The translations under genes were made by a program, and so were the position numbers. Shown in pieces: positions 1 to 8,736 of a DNA stretch of 64,000 nucleotides. The notes under the pieces are model-generated. The model did no database searches and had not been told where the DNA came from. It was given only the letters and a program-made list of their open reading frames with translations. Each line of letters starts with the position of its first letter. The stretch's first letter is position 1. This DNA comes from Cloacibacillus evryensis DSM 19522. Lineage in GTDB: Bacteria > Synergistota > Synergistia > Synergistales > Synergistaceae. The stretch is taken from contig NZ_KK073872.1 of the NCBI RefSeq assembly GCF_000585335.1, positions 593,501 through 657,500 on the forward strand. Reading direction: 5' to 3'.

Positions 1-924
1 ATCAAGGCTATCGTCGTCGTGGAAGCGATACCCGGTACGACCGAAGCGCTGCGCAGGGTAAAGGAAAAGAGAAAAGATATAATCTGCCTCACAGGTTCCC
101 CGCAGGAGGATCCTAACGTTATCTCCTCTGTCGCCGATTACAGCGTCGCCTCGGATAAGATAATAAGAGGATATTTAAATATTTACGCCGCGAAAAAGCT
201 GGGAGCAAAGACTTTCGTCATTATTTCCTTCCCGCGTCACATGAGCTATGAACTGCAGGCGCGCCGCCGCGCCATCTTTGAAGAGGCGTGCAAAGACCTG
301 GGGCTCAAGTATGTATTTGAAACCGCCCCAGACCCTGTGAGCGACGTAGGCGTTGCCGGAGCCCAGCAGTTCATACTTGAGAAGGTGCCGGCCTGGATCA
401 ACAAATACGGCAAAGACACGGCCTTCTTCTGCACAAACGACGCGCAGACGGAGCCGCTGCTCAGGCAAGTCGCGAAATACGGAGCCATCTTCATCGAACC
501 AGATCTTCCGTCGCCGCTTATGGGATATCCCGGTGCCTTTGGCATAGACCTCAAGAAAGAGGCGGGCAACTGGCCGGCGATAATGGACAAGGTCGAAAAG
601 ACGGTCATCGCGGCCGGCGGAAAAGGCCGGATGGGAACCTGCTCATATTCGCAGTCATGGGCGACGGTATGCGCTCTTACGGAATATGGCAAGCAGATCG
701 TCGAAAAGAAGGCGAAGCTCGGGAAGCCGAAAGATCTGCTTGAGTGCTACGATACCTATACTCCAGGCGCGAAATGGTTCATAAGGCCTTACACGGAACT
801 TGGCACCGGCGTTACCAACAAAAAATATCAGCTCATCTATCAGGATACCTATATATTCGGAAAAGGCTATCTGAAACTCACCAGTGTCAAAGTCCCGGAG
901 AAATACCTTAACCTGAAAAAATAA
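1..924 (+). CDS. DUF3798 family periplasmic protein, 5'-truncated by window edge
   Basis: The reading frame is open from base 1 (codons before the first internal GTG at 19 are coding), so the gene begins outside the window; about 307 codons remain. It matches the complete paralogue at 37407-38600 along its length, sharing runs such as SFPRHMSYE, ETAPDP, GAQQF, EKVPAWI, GKGRMGT and LIYQDTYIFGKG. The family is DUF3798, secreted proteins with a periplasmic-binding-like look and no firmly assigned ligand that I know of. Here the gene is followed by an M24 peptidase and a complete sugar/nucleoside-type ABC importer lacking any other binding protein, so I infer it is the solute-binding subunit, probably for a peptide or amino-acid-derived compound. 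Family call firm, role inferred. Confidence 0.85.
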   Translation: MKAIVVVEAIPGTTEALRRVKEKRKDIICLTGSPQEDPNVISSVADYSVASDKIIRGYLNIYAAKKLGAKTFVIISFPRHMSYELQARRRAIFEEACKDLGLKYVFETAPDPVSDVGVAGAQQFILEKVPAWINKYGKDTAFFCTNDAQTEPLLRQVAKYGAIFIEPDLPSPLMGYPGAFGIDLKKEAGNWPAIMDKVEKTVIAAGGKGRMGTCSYSQSWATVCALTEYGKQIVEKKAKLGKPKDLLECYDTYTPGAKWFIRPYTELGTGVTNKKYQLIYQDTYIFGKGYLKLTSVKVPEKYLNLKK

Positions 925-1001
925 TGGTTTCCCGGACGAATACGAAGTAAAAGTACCAATTAAATGATTGTCAGCGGGGGCTGCGGCTATTCACTTCTTT
1001 A

Positions 1002-1046
1002 ACCTTCGGCGGGCGCTCAGCCGGCGGGAATTCGTTTGCCGAAGGT
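1002..1046. repeat. Inverted repeat between the DUF3798 and M24 genes
   Basis: ACCTTCGGC (1002-1010) is exactly complementary to GCCGAAGGT (1038-1046), with a GC-rich 27-nt interior that can fold further. There is no T-tract. It sits in the 195-nt gap before the peptidase gene. It could be an mRNA-stabilising or partial-termination hairpin that keeps the binding-protein message more abundant than the downstream genes; that role is inference. Confidence 0.45.
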
Positions 1047-1119
1047 AATTTAAGCCGCGTAAGTCCCCTTGTCATTCCTTAGCTTTATTCAACGCGGCTC
1101 CTATTTGGGAGGAAAATCC

Positions 1120-2919
1120 ATGGACTTTTTAGGTAAACTTGGTGTCATACGTGAAAAAATGAGAGGGAACGGCGTGGGAGCCGTTGTGCTGCCCTCGGCT
1201 GATCCGCACCAGAGCCCGTCGGTCTCGGCTCACTGGAAAACGGTACAGTGGCTCACCGGCTTCTCCGGCAGTCTTGCCATCTGCATAATATCGGCAGATG
1301 CCGCCGCTTTATGGACGGACGGCAGATACCTCCTGCAAGCGCAGAGAGAGCTTGAGGGGAAAGATGTGGAAATTTACATCTCTTCCGATCCTGACGCCCC
1401 TGATTATACGCAGTGGATATGCGGCCATATAAAAGACGGGGAAACGGCGGTTGTCGATAAGAGCCTGATATCCGCGGCTGAATATAACTCTGTTTCTCAA
1501 AAACTTGCCTTGAAAAATATAAAAATAGACGACTACGATGATTATGTAGGAGAATTTTGGAAAGAGCGTCCGCCAATATCGCGTGAACCTTTATTCGAAC
1601 TTGCCGACGCTTACGCTGGTGTTTCAAGAAAAGCAAAGGCCGAATCAGTTCGGGCAAAGATGAGGGAGAAACAAGCCGACTGCTATATCGCCTCTTCTCT
1701 GGACGCCGTCGCCTGGCTGACCAATCTGCGCGGCGGCGACAATCCGATATACCCGCTCTTTCACTCCTACCTTTTATTTACGGAAGAAAATATTTGGCTC
1801 TGCGCGGAGCTTTCCAAGGTCGGCGCGGATATCGCGGAGAAGTTAAAGAGCGACGGCTTCAGACTCTGCGGGCTAAATGACATATTTGCCCTGGCCGCGG
1901 TTGAAACCGTGGGAAAAAGGGTGTATTTGGATAGGTACAAAACTTCCGCGCGGCTCTGTGATTCGCTGCCGCAGAAATCCTCCGTAGTAGAGGGCATCGA
2001 CTTGATCACGTCGATAAAATCGAAAAAAAGCGAAGCCGAACGTGAGAATATACGCCTCAGCAATATCAAGGAATGCGTCGCTCTCTGCCGCCTCATAAAA
2101 TATATCAAGGAAAATGTCGGCAAGAGCGCTATGGACGAATATGGCATTGGACAAAAGGTCAATGAATTTCGCGCCATGGATCCGCTTTTTATGCGTCCGG
2201 CGAATGTGCCGATCGTAGCGGTTTCGGAGAACGCGGCCCTGCCTCACTATAAACCGCGGCAAGGCGCCAGTCGGGCAATTGAGCCCAATGGTTTTCTGCT
2301 CTTTGACCTTTGCGCGCATTATTACACCGGCAGCACCGATATAACGCGCACGATCCAGATCGGCCCCTTAAGCGATGAGATGCGCCGCGATTATACCAAC
2401 GTGCTCAAAGCCCATATATCTCTCGCCACTCTTGTTTTCCCCTTTGGGACTACCGGTTTCGTCATTGACGGCATCGTGAAATCGCACCAGTGGCGCAGAC
2501 GCATGAACTATGACACCGGCACGGGGCATGGTATAGGCTATTGTCTTGACATTCATGAAGGGCCGTGCAAGATCGTGAGCGAATTCAGCCCGCTTTTTCC
2601 GTATGCGATGACTGTCCCGCTTGACGTTGGCATGCTCTTTTCAAACGAACCAGGGGTATATAAGAAGGGCAGGTTCGGAGTCCGCCTTGAAAATAATATC
2701 ATGGTCCGCGAGGATTGCGTCAATGAATTCGGCCGTTTCTTAAAATTTGAGACGCTCACTTATTGTCCATTTGAACGCGGCGCGATAGTCAAAGAGATGC
2801 TGACCGAAGAAGAGCTTGAATGGCTTAACGCGTATCACAGGAAAACATACGTAATACTGTCGCCATGCCTTAACGCCGAGGAAAAAGCATGGCTCAAAAA
2901 CGAGACGGCGGAAATGTAA
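1120..2919 (+). CDS. Xaa-Pro aminopeptidase-type M24B peptidase
   Basis: A 599-aa cytoplasmic metallopeptidase expected to release an N-terminal residue preceding proline. The N-terminal half is a creatinase-like prolidase N domain (LPSADPH, WLTGFSGS, WTDGRYLLQA), followed by a second similar domain and the pita-bread M24 domain. The metal ligands are visible: Asp pair in FDLCAHYYTGSTDITRT, His in GTGHGIG, Glu in SNEPGVY and Glu in GVRLENN. The length matches the long (about 590-aa) PepP/AMPP subfamily. Start is placed at the ATG at 1120, behind GGGAGGA (1107-1113); a longer frame exists from 1069 but has no ribosome site. The next gene starts 17 nt after the stop. Its place in an importer operon suggests that imported proline-containing peptides are cleaved here. 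Confidence 0.92.
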   Translation: MDFLGKLGVIREKMRGNGVGAVVLPSADPHQSPSVSAHWKTVQWLTGFSGSLAICIISADAAALWTDGRYLLQAQRELEGKDVEIYISSDPDAPDYTQWICGHIKDGETAVVDKSLISAAEYNSVSQKLALKNIKIDDYDDYVGEFWKERPPISREPLFELADAYAGVSRKAKAESVRAKMREKQADCYIASSLDAVAWLTNLRGGDNPIYPLFHSYLLFTEENIWLCAELSKVGADIAEKLKSDGFRLCGLNDIFALAAVETVGKRVYLDRYKTSARLCDSLPQKSSVVEGIDLITSIKSKKSEAERENIRLSNIKECVALCRLIKYIKENVGKSAMDEYGIGQKVNEFRAMDPLFMRPANVPIVAVSENAALPHYKPRQGASRAIEPNGFLLFDLCAHYYTGSTDITRTIQIGPLSDEMRRDYTNVLKAHISLATLVFPFGTTGFVIDGIVKSHQWRRRMNYDTGTGHGIGYCLDIHEGPCKIVSEFSPLFPYAMTVPLDVGMLFSNEPGVYKKGRFGVRLENNIMVREDCVNEFGRFLKFETLTYCPFERGAIVKEMLTEEELEWLNAYHRKTYVILSPCLNAEEKAWLKNETAEM

Positions 2920-2936
2920 CGAAAGAGGTGAGTAAA

Positions 2937-4556
2937 ATGTCCGAGAAAGCTCCTCTGCTGAGAATAGAAAACATAGGGAAAGATTACTTTGGAAATTGTG
3001 TCCTTCAGGATGTCACTTTCTCCCTGAAAGAGGGTGAAATCATGGGATTGGTCGGAGAAAACGGCGCCGGCAAATCAACGCTTATGAACATTCTCTTTGG
3101 TATGCCTGTAATTCACCAAACGGGAGGTTATACCGGCAAGATCGTTATGGATGGCGAAGAGGTCTGCTTTAAAGATCCGACAGACGCGCTTAATGCGGGT
3201 ATCGGCATGGTGCATCAGGAATTTTCCCTTATACCAGGCTTCAGCGCGACGGAAAACATCCTGCTCAACCGCGAATCGACAAAATATAACCCGCTGGTGG
3301 AGGTCTTCGGCGACCGTTTGAAGACGCTTGACAGAGCCGATATGAAAAAAAGGGCCGAAAGCGCCATCCGTACCCTGGGCGTGGATCTGAAGGCGGATAC
3401 GCTCATAAGCGAGATGTCGGTCGGCCATAAACAATTTACCGAAATAGCCAGGGAGATAGACCGCAGCAAAACGCGCCTGCTCGTTTTAGACGAGCCTACG
3501 GCCGTGCTTGCCGAATCGGAGGCGGAGGTGCTCATTTCCGCGCTCAAAGCCCTTGCCGGCCAGGGCATCGCGATTATTTTTATCTCTCACAGACTGCAGG
3601 AGATCATAGAACTGTGCGATAAATTCGTGGTCCTGCGTGACGGGCGCGTAATCAAGGAATCGCCGGCGGCAAACTCCAGCGTGCGTCAGATAGCAAGCTG
3701 GATGGTAGAGCGCAAAACTGACGGTGCGGAAGACATTTCCGCGAAAGAGAGAACTCGCACGATCGGCGGCGTGCTGCTGAAAACGGAACACCTTTGGGTC
3801 GATATGCCGGGAGAGACTGTCCGCGACGCCTCCCTTGAAATACATGAGGGCGAAATATTTGGTATCGGAGGTCTTGCCGGACAAGGGAAGGTCGGCATCT
3901 CCAACGGCATTATGGGACTTTGCGCGGCGGGAGGAAAGGTTTACCTACGCGGCAAAGAGATAGTACTCAACGATCCCCAGGCTTCGTTAAAAGAAGGCAT
4001 GGCCTTTGTTTCCGAGGATCGCCGCGGAGTCGGTCTCCTGCTGAAAGAGGGGATTGACTGGAATATCGCCTTCACGGCTTTACAGGTGCAGGAAAAATTC
4101 TTGAGAAGCTTTTTAAGCGGTTTGGTCAAATGGAGGGACGACCGGGCAATAGAAAAATGCACGCGGGAGTATATAAGTTCGCTGAAAATACGCTGTACCG
4201 GCCCTAAACAGAGGGCGATCGAGCTTTCGGGCGGCAACCAGCAAAAGGTTTGCCTGGCAAAAGCATTTGCCGTAGCCCCCGATATTTTGTTTGTTTCCGA
4301 GCCGACGCGCGGGATAGATGTGGGCGCGAAAAAACTGGTGCTCGATACTTTGCGCGAGGCCAATGAAAAACATGGCACGACGATTATCATGACCTCTTCG
4401 GAACTGGAAGAGCTGAGGTCCGTCTGCGACCGTATCGCGGTCGTCAACGAAGGAACAGTGTCCGGGATACTCCCCGCGCAATCGCCGGCGGAAGAATTTG
4501 GTCTCATGATGTTGGGACACGCAGGCGTTGGTTCGCCAGAAAGTCAGGTGGCGTGA
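2937..4556 (+). CDS. ABC importer ATPase, two nucleotide-binding domains (RbsA/YufO type)
   Basis: A 539-aa ATPase with two tandem ABC domains, as in importers for ribose, nucleosides and BMP-type ligands. Domain 1 has Walker A GENGAGKST near residue 45, a weak signature (SVGHKQ) and Walker B LLVLDEPTAVL. Domain 2 has a degenerate Walker A (GLAGQGKVG), a canonical signature LSGGNQQK and Walker B ILFVSEPTRGID, the usual asymmetry in this family. Start is the ATG at 2937 behind GAGGTGAG; an upstream in-frame ATG at 2889 overlaps the peptidase gene and has no better site. The stop overlaps the start of the permease gene (TGATG), so translation is probably coupled. It powers uptake through the two permeases that follow. 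Confidence 0.93.
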   Translation: MSEKAPLLRIENIGKDYFGNCVLQDVTFSLKEGEIMGLVGENGAGKSTLMNILFGMPVIHQTGGYTGKIVMDGEEVCFKDPTDALNAGIGMVHQEFSLIPGFSATENILLNRESTKYNPLVEVFGDRLKTLDRADMKKRAESAIRTLGVDLKADTLISEMSVGHKQFTEIAREIDRSKTRLLVLDEPTAVLAESEAEVLISALKALAGQGIAIIFISHRLQEIIELCDKFVVLRDGRVIKESPAANSSVRQIASWMVERKTDGAEDISAKERTRTIGGVLLKTEHLWVDMPGETVRDASLEIHEGEIFGIGGLAGQGKVGISNGIMGLCAAGGKVYLRGKEIVLNDPQASLKEGMAFVSEDRRGVGLLLKEGIDWNIAFTALQVQEKFLRSFLSGLVKWRDDRAIEKCTREYISSLKIRCTGPKQRAIELSGGNQQKVCLAKAFAVAPDILFVSEPTRGIDVGAKKLVLDTLREANEKHGTTIIMTSSELEELRSVCDRIAVVNEGTVSGILPAQSPAEEFGLMMLGHAGVGSPESQVA

Positions 4557-5602
4557 TGAATGATAAATTGAGAAGTTTTATAGAGAGCGCAGGTTGGCCG
4601 CGGATCATCATCGCGCTTTTCCTGCTCTCCCTTTTTATCGCTGCGCCGTTCGTCGGCGTGCGCATAGACGCGTCCCTATCCGACACGTTGGTGCGCGTGG
4701 GCATGAACGGCATACTCGTACTTGCCATGGTCCCGATGGTCCAGTCAGGCTGCGGCCTAAACTTCGGCCTTCCTCTCGGCATCATCGCCGGCCTGCTTGG
4801 AGCGGTGACTTCGATTCAATTAGGCGTCGCAGGGCCGGCTGGGTTCCTGGCGGCCATCGGCATCGCCGCCCCCATCGCGGCGGCGTTCGGATGGCTTTAC
4901 GGACAGCTCCTGAATCGGGTCAAGGGCGATGAAATGATGATCGCCACCTACGTAGGTTTTTCATCTGTGGCGCTGATGTGCATCGCATGGCTGCTGCTGC
5001 CTTATACCAGCCCCACGATGATATGGGGGTACGGAGGATCTGGACTCAGGACCACCATCAGCGTGGAAGGCTTCTGGCTCAACGCGCTGAGCAAATACCT
5101 GCATATACAGATTGGGGAATTTTTTTACTTCCCTGTCGGTATGTATATATTTTTCATCCTGACGGCCCTGACCGTCCATGGGTTTTTTCACACGAAGACG
5201 GGCACGGCGATGACGGCGGTAGGCTCCAACCCGGAATTTGCCAGGGCTTCGGGGATAAATGTGGATCGGATGCGTACGATATCTGTCATTCTCTCTACGC
5301 TCCTCGGCGCTTTGGGAATCCTGGTATACGAGCAGAGCTTTGGCTTCATTCAGCTCTATATGGGACCTTTCTACATGGCATTCCCGGCGGTGGCCGCGAT
5401 ACTTCTGGGAGGGGCTTCCGTCAATAAGGCCACGATCGTAAACGTCGTTGTCGGAACATTTCTGTTCCAGGGGATACTTACCATGACCCCGTCAGTCATC
5501 AACAGCGTGATGCAGACTGACATGTCGGAGGTCATACGCATAATAGTCAGCAACGGCATGATACTTTATGCGCTTACGCGGAAAGTGAAGGTGAAACGCT
5601 GA
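4556..5602 (+). CDS. ABC importer permease 1 (BPD_transp_2 family)
   Basis: A 348-aa inner-membrane protein with about eight to ten hydrophobic segments, of the branched-chain amino acid/ribose/nucleoside permease family. It carries the conserved cytoplasmic stretch VGSNPEFARASGINVDRMR followed by a helix-rich end with AILLGGASV. It forms the heteromeric channel with the next gene. Start ATG 4556 overlaps the previous stop; a GTG one codon upstream is possible. The stop overlaps the ATG of permease 2 by one base. Substrate is not readable from sequence; the family handles sugars, nucleosides, purines and some amino acids. Confidence 0.92.
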   Translation: MNDKLRSFIESAGWPRIIIALFLLSLFIAAPFVGVRIDASLSDTLVRVGMNGILVLAMVPMVQSGCGLNFGLPLGIIAGLLGAVTSIQLGVAGPAGFLAAIGIAAPIAAAFGWLYGQLLNRVKGDEMMIATYVGFSSVALMCIAWLLLPYTSPTMIWGYGGSGLRTTISVEGFWLNALSKYLHIQIGEFFYFPVGMYIFFILTALTVHGFFHTKTGTAMTAVGSNPEFARASGINVDRMRTISVILSTLLGALGILVYEQSFGFIQLYMGPFYMAFPAVAAILLGGASVNKATIVNVVVGTFLFQGILTMTPSVINSVMQTDMSEVIRIIVSNGMILYALTRKVKVKR

Positions 5603-6702
5603 TGGCAAATAAAATGAAAGGGCGCTGCGCAAAAGACCTCCTTGCCGATTACGCGGTGCCGATAGTTTTTCTGGGGCTCTCCGTGGTCGCCATCCCTCTT
5701 TCAGGTTTTTCTGCCGTTTATCTCATTCAGGAGATGCTTACGCGCCTGGCCAGAAATTCTTTTCTAGTGCTGTCGCTGCTGATACCGATCTTTGCCGGCA
5801 TGGGGCTCAATTTTGGAATGGTGCTCGGCGCCATGGCCGGGCAGATAGGCATGATCTTTGTGACGGATTGGGCCGTATCAGGCTGTTATGGGATGCTGTT
5901 GGCGGCGTTGGTGGGAATGCCGATAGCGATAGTGCTGGGGTGTATCTGCGGCGCGGTTTTGAACCGGGCCAAGGGCAGGGAGATGGTTACGTCATATATC
6001 CTCGGCTTCTTCATAAACGGCATCTACCAGATGGTCGTCCTCTACGGCATGGGCAAAATTTTCCCCATTTCCAATCCGCAGCTTGTGTTGTCGCGCGGGT
6101 ACGGCATACGCAACGCAATCAATCTTACCGGACTCCGCCATGTGTTGGACAACCTGATCCCGCTCAAAGTATATGGTATAGACGTTCCGCTGGCCACATT
6201 CATTTTGATCGGTTTCTTCTGCGTGTTCATCGTGTGGTTCAGGCGGACGAAACTGGGGCAGGATATGCGCGCGCTGGGGCAGAATATGGCGGTGGCGGAA
6301 TCCGCAGGAATCCCGGTGGAACGCACGAGGATCATCGCCATTTTGATATCGACGGTGCTCGCCTGTTTTGGGCAGATAATATTTCTGCAAAATATCGGTA
6401 CGATGAACACATACAACAGCCACGAACAGGCCGGCATGTTTGCGATAGCGGCCATACTCATCGGCGGAGCCTCCGTGAGCCGCGCCACGATCAGCAACGT
6501 CTTTGTCGGCGTGGTCCTTTTCCATCTGATGTTCCTGGTATCGCCTATGGCCGGAAAGGAACTTATCGGGCAGGCACAATTGGGAGAATACTTCAGGGTG
6601 TTCGTCTCCTATGGGATCATCGCCCTAGCGCTCGTCCTGCACGCTTGGAAACGCCAGAGGAATAAAATCGAGGCTCGCAGGAGCCTGAGAGGGGAATCAT
6701 AA
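5602..6702 (+). CDS. ABC importer permease 2 (BPD_transp_2 family)
   Basis: A 366-aa paralogue of permease 1 with the same architecture: several hydrophobic segments, the loop ALGQNMAVAESAGIPVERTR, and the late motif AILIGGASVSRATI. Pairs of such permeases are typical for importers that use a single double-domain ATPase. Start ATG 5602 shares its first base with the preceding TGA. The C-terminal tail is basic (HAWKRQRNKIEARR), consistent with a cytoplasmic end. The stop (TAA, 6700-6702) overlaps by one base the ATG of the small membrane protein that ends the operon. Confidence 0.92.
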   Translation: MANKMKGRCAKDLLADYAVPIVFLGLSVVAIPLSGFSAVYLIQEMLTRLARNSFLVLSLLIPIFAGMGLNFGMVLGAMAGQIGMIFVTDWAVSGCYGMLLAALVGMPIAIVLGCICGAVLNRAKGREMVTSYILGFFINGIYQMVVLYGMGKIFPISNPQLVLSRGYGIRNAINLTGLRHVLDNLIPLKVYGIDVPLATFILIGFFCVFIVWFRRTKLGQDMRALGQNMAVAESAGIPVERTRIIAILISTVLACFGQIIFLQNIGTMNTYNSHEQAGMFAIAAILIGGASVSRATISNVFVGVVLFHLMFLVSPMAGKELIGQAQLGEYFRVFVSYGIIALALVLHAWKRQRNKIEARRSLRGES

Positions 6703-7169
6703 TGTCGTCAGCGACAAAAATCAAGGGCAGGCAGACAATGATCTGTATCATCATGACGGCGTTGTTGGTCCTGCTGGGGTGCGCCCTGTTTTATTATGGG
6801 AAAGATCATGACATCATATTAGATAATAAAAGTGTTGTGATAGATGGCGTGTGCTACGAGGCCATTCCATATCTGACTGCTGCGATAGATGGAAATTCTG
6901 AAACGGAGCTTGAGTTTTATCCTGACGACCGCGATATGGCGAAGGTTAGCGGTCCGCGTCACACAATAAAAATAGCGGTCGTCAACGAAGAGACCGAGGA
7001 AATCGTAAAAACGGTCGAGAGGACGCTCTCGCTGGGTATATCTCCCTCCGTGATGCTTTCGCTGCCGGCCGTCGTGGCGGAGGCCTCCGACGTGATGCTG
7101 CCGCTGCCGAAAACTAACGCGCCCCAGGATGACGGCAACAGCGAAGAAAACGCGGAAGAGAGCATGTAG
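6702..7169 (+). CDS. Small single-span membrane protein of the importer operon
   Basis: A 155-aa protein with a basic N-terminus, one hydrophobic segment (about residues 14-30) ending with a short YYGKDHD motif, and a soluble region of about 120 residues predicted outside the membrane. The soluble part resembles a small beta-rich domain (VVIDGVCYEAIP, TIKIAVVNEE), followed by a low-complexity acidic tail. It is translationally coupled to permease 2 and lies just before the operon terminator, so it probably belongs to the transport complex. I recall DUF6672-type proteins in similar places but cannot verify membership. No function is assigned. Confidence 0.75.
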   Translation: MSSATKIKGRQTMICIIMTALLVLLGCALFYYGKDHDIILDNKSVVIDGVCYEAIPYLTAAIDGNSETELEFYPDDRDMAKVSGPRHTIKIAVVNEETEEIVKTVERTLSLGISPSVMLSLPAVVAEASDVMLPLPKTNAPQDDGNSEENAEESM

Positions 7170-7204
7170 TTTGCAAAAACATGTCCATAGTTTTGCAGTG
7201 CGGG

Positions 7205-7240
7205 AAGAAGCCGCCTGGCTTATACAGGCGGCTTCTTCTT
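7205..7240 (+). terminator. Intrinsic terminator of the importer operon
   Basis: Perfect 13-bp stem (AAGAAGCCGCCTG 7205-7217 with CAGGCGGCTTCTT 7225-7237) and a 7-nt loop, 35 nt after the last stop of the operon. The T-rich run is part of the stem end rather than a long tail. It also sits before the convergent gene on the minus strand and may act in both directions. Confidence 0.8.
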
Positions 7241-7270
7241 GAGGATCGGTCATTAGGCAAGTTGTTGCCT

Positions 7271-7708
7271 TTATTTTTCACGCCTCGTCATCTCCGCGAG
7301 TTTTGCGGTGAAGCGGCGGTCGTCCTCCTTCGTCCTTTTCGCGGGGCCCTTTGTGCGGCCGCCGGCGCGGCGGTACTTGGCCTTTAGTTCGCGCTCTTCC
7401 AGGCTGGCCTCCATCTGTTTCCCGACGTATTCGAAGCCCGTGGGGCCGAGCGCTCTTGCGCCCTTTGCGAGCGCCATCGCGGCGAGGCCGATGTCCTGCG
7501 TTATGACGATGTCGCCGGCGCGCGCGAGGTTTATTATCTTCAGGTCCGCCTCCTGCGGATCTCCGCCCACGGTGATGTGGTGCTCCGAGGCGATCTCGTG
7601 GTTGAAGTTTGCGACGGTTATCAGCTCCGCGTTTGCCGCGGCGGCGGTCTTCGCTGCCGCTTCAAAGGCGCCGCGCGGGCAGGCGTCGGCGTCGATTATT
7701 ATCCGCAC
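7271..7708 (-). CDS. UPF0178 (YaiI/YqxD) family protein
   Basis: A 145-aa protein of the UPF0178/DUF188 family, PIN-like fold proteins with unproven nuclease activity. Conserved family elements are the N-terminal IIIDADACP, ITVANFNHEI, ADLKIINLARAGDIVITQDIGLA and the GRTKGPAKRTKEDDRRF tail. Length is typical. The start is GTG at 7706-7708, directly abutting the TGA of the wHTH gene (7709-7711), so the two are cotranscribed and coupled. Family recognition is strong; biochemical role unknown. Confidence 0.9.
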   Translation of the reverse strand: MRIIIDADACPRGAFEAAAKTAAAANAELITVANFNHEIASEHHITVGGDPQEADLKIINLARAGDIVITQDIGLAAMALAKGARALGPTGFEYVGKQMEASLEERELKAKYRRAGGRTKGPAKRTKEDDRRFTAKLAEMTRREK

Positions 7709-8077
7709 TCAGCCCTTCATGCAGCCGCAGATCTCGGTGTTGTCCCCCGAAGCCGGCTCGGCCTTTATCTCGGTTATCTTGATGCGTCCCTCCCGGTGGA
7801 GGGTGAGCGCGAGTGAAATGATGGTCGCGGGCGTAACGCCGATGTTCTGCGCCAGCTCGTCGGGATAGAGGCCGCCCTCTTTCTCCACGGCGCTTATGAT
7901 GGCGTCGCCGAGGCAGTCCACCCACTGGGAGAAGAGCTGCTGCATTTCGGGAGTGTTGGAGGCCGCGAGCTGGCTTACCCTCACCACCGAGTCGAATATG
8001 CGCGCGGAAACAAGTTCAAGGGACTTCACTAGCTGTTTCATGTCCTGGTCTTCGAGATTTTTTATATCGAGATTCAT
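7709..8077 (-). CDS. Small winged-HTH-like protein
   Basis: A 122-aa soluble protein not recognised beyond its fold. The N-terminal 60 residues are helical. Residues about 65-105 (GGLYPDELAQNIGVTPATIISLALTLHREGRI, in part) read as a winged helix-turn-helix, and the tail ends in CGCMKG, a possible metal-binding or redox pair of cysteines. It is expressed as the first gene of a pair with UPF0178 and divergently from yfcE. It could be a local transcription regulator, but there is no direct sign of its target. Confidence 0.7.
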   Translation of the reverse strand: MNLDIKNLEDQDMKQLVKSLELVSARIFDSVVRVSQLAASNTPEMQQLFSQWVDCLGDAIISAVEKEGGLYPDELAQNIGVTPATIISLALTLHREGRIKITEIKAEPASGDNTEICGCMKG

Positions 8078-8163
8078 AGAAATTCCCTCCTTAACGGTAT
8101 GTCTTTCATGCCGCTGTGAATTATAATATAAATCAGCACTTTGAGAGAAGGGATGGAATTTTT

Positions 8164-8736
8164 ATGTCCGTTGTAACAATAGATGATAAAAAGATCGGCG
8201 TCCTCTCCGATACGCATGGAAGTTTCCCCGCCTGGCAGAAGGCGCTCGCGCTTTTCGGCCCGGAGGTGCGGACTGTCCTGCACGCTGGGGACGTGCTTTA
8301 CCACGGCCCGCGCAACAGCATTCCCGGCGGCTACACCCCGGCGGACCTGCTGGAGGCGATAAACGGCTTTCAGCGGGACGGGGGACGGGTGCTGCTCGCC
8401 GAGGGCAACTGCGACGCCGCCGTCGACCGCATGGTGCTAGATCCCGAGATGGAGAAATATGTCTCGCTGGTATGGCGCGGCAAGAAGATACTCATGATGC
8501 ACGGGGACAATTTTCCGCTGCTGCGCGAGATGGCGCTCCATAACGGGGTGGATCTGGCGATATCCGGCCATACTCACGTCGGCTCGCTTGTGCGCGAAGG
8601 CGGCGTCATTTTTCTCAATCCGGGCTCCACGACGATCCCCAAGGGGCGGGACCCGGAGAGCGCCGCGCTGCTCGACGACGAGGGCATCAGGATAATGACG
8701 CTTGACGGAGGGGAACTTCACTTTGAAAGATGGTAA
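8164..8736 (+). CDS. YfcE-type metallophosphodiesterase
   Basis: A 190-aa calcineurin-like phosphoesterase of the MJ0936/YfcE family. All metal-binding blocks are visible: GVLSDTHG (Asp, His), LHAGDVLYHG (Asp), EGNCD (Asn), MMHGDNF (His) and SGHTHVG (two His). The family hydrolyses phosphodiesters using two metal ions; the natural substrate is not established. Start is the ATG at 8164 behind GAGAAGGGATGG; a longer frame from 8116 lacks a site. The stop overlaps the next gene's TTG start by 14 nt. Confidence 0.92.
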   Translation: MSVVTIDDKKIGVLSDTHGSFPAWQKALALFGPEVRTVLHAGDVLYHGPRNSIPGGYTPADLLEAINGFQRDGGRVLLAEGNCDAAVDRMVLDPEMEKYVSLVWRGKKILMMHGDNFPLLREMALHNGVDLAISGHTHVGSLVREGGVIFLNPGSTTIPKGRDPESAALLDDEGIRIMTLDGGELHFERW

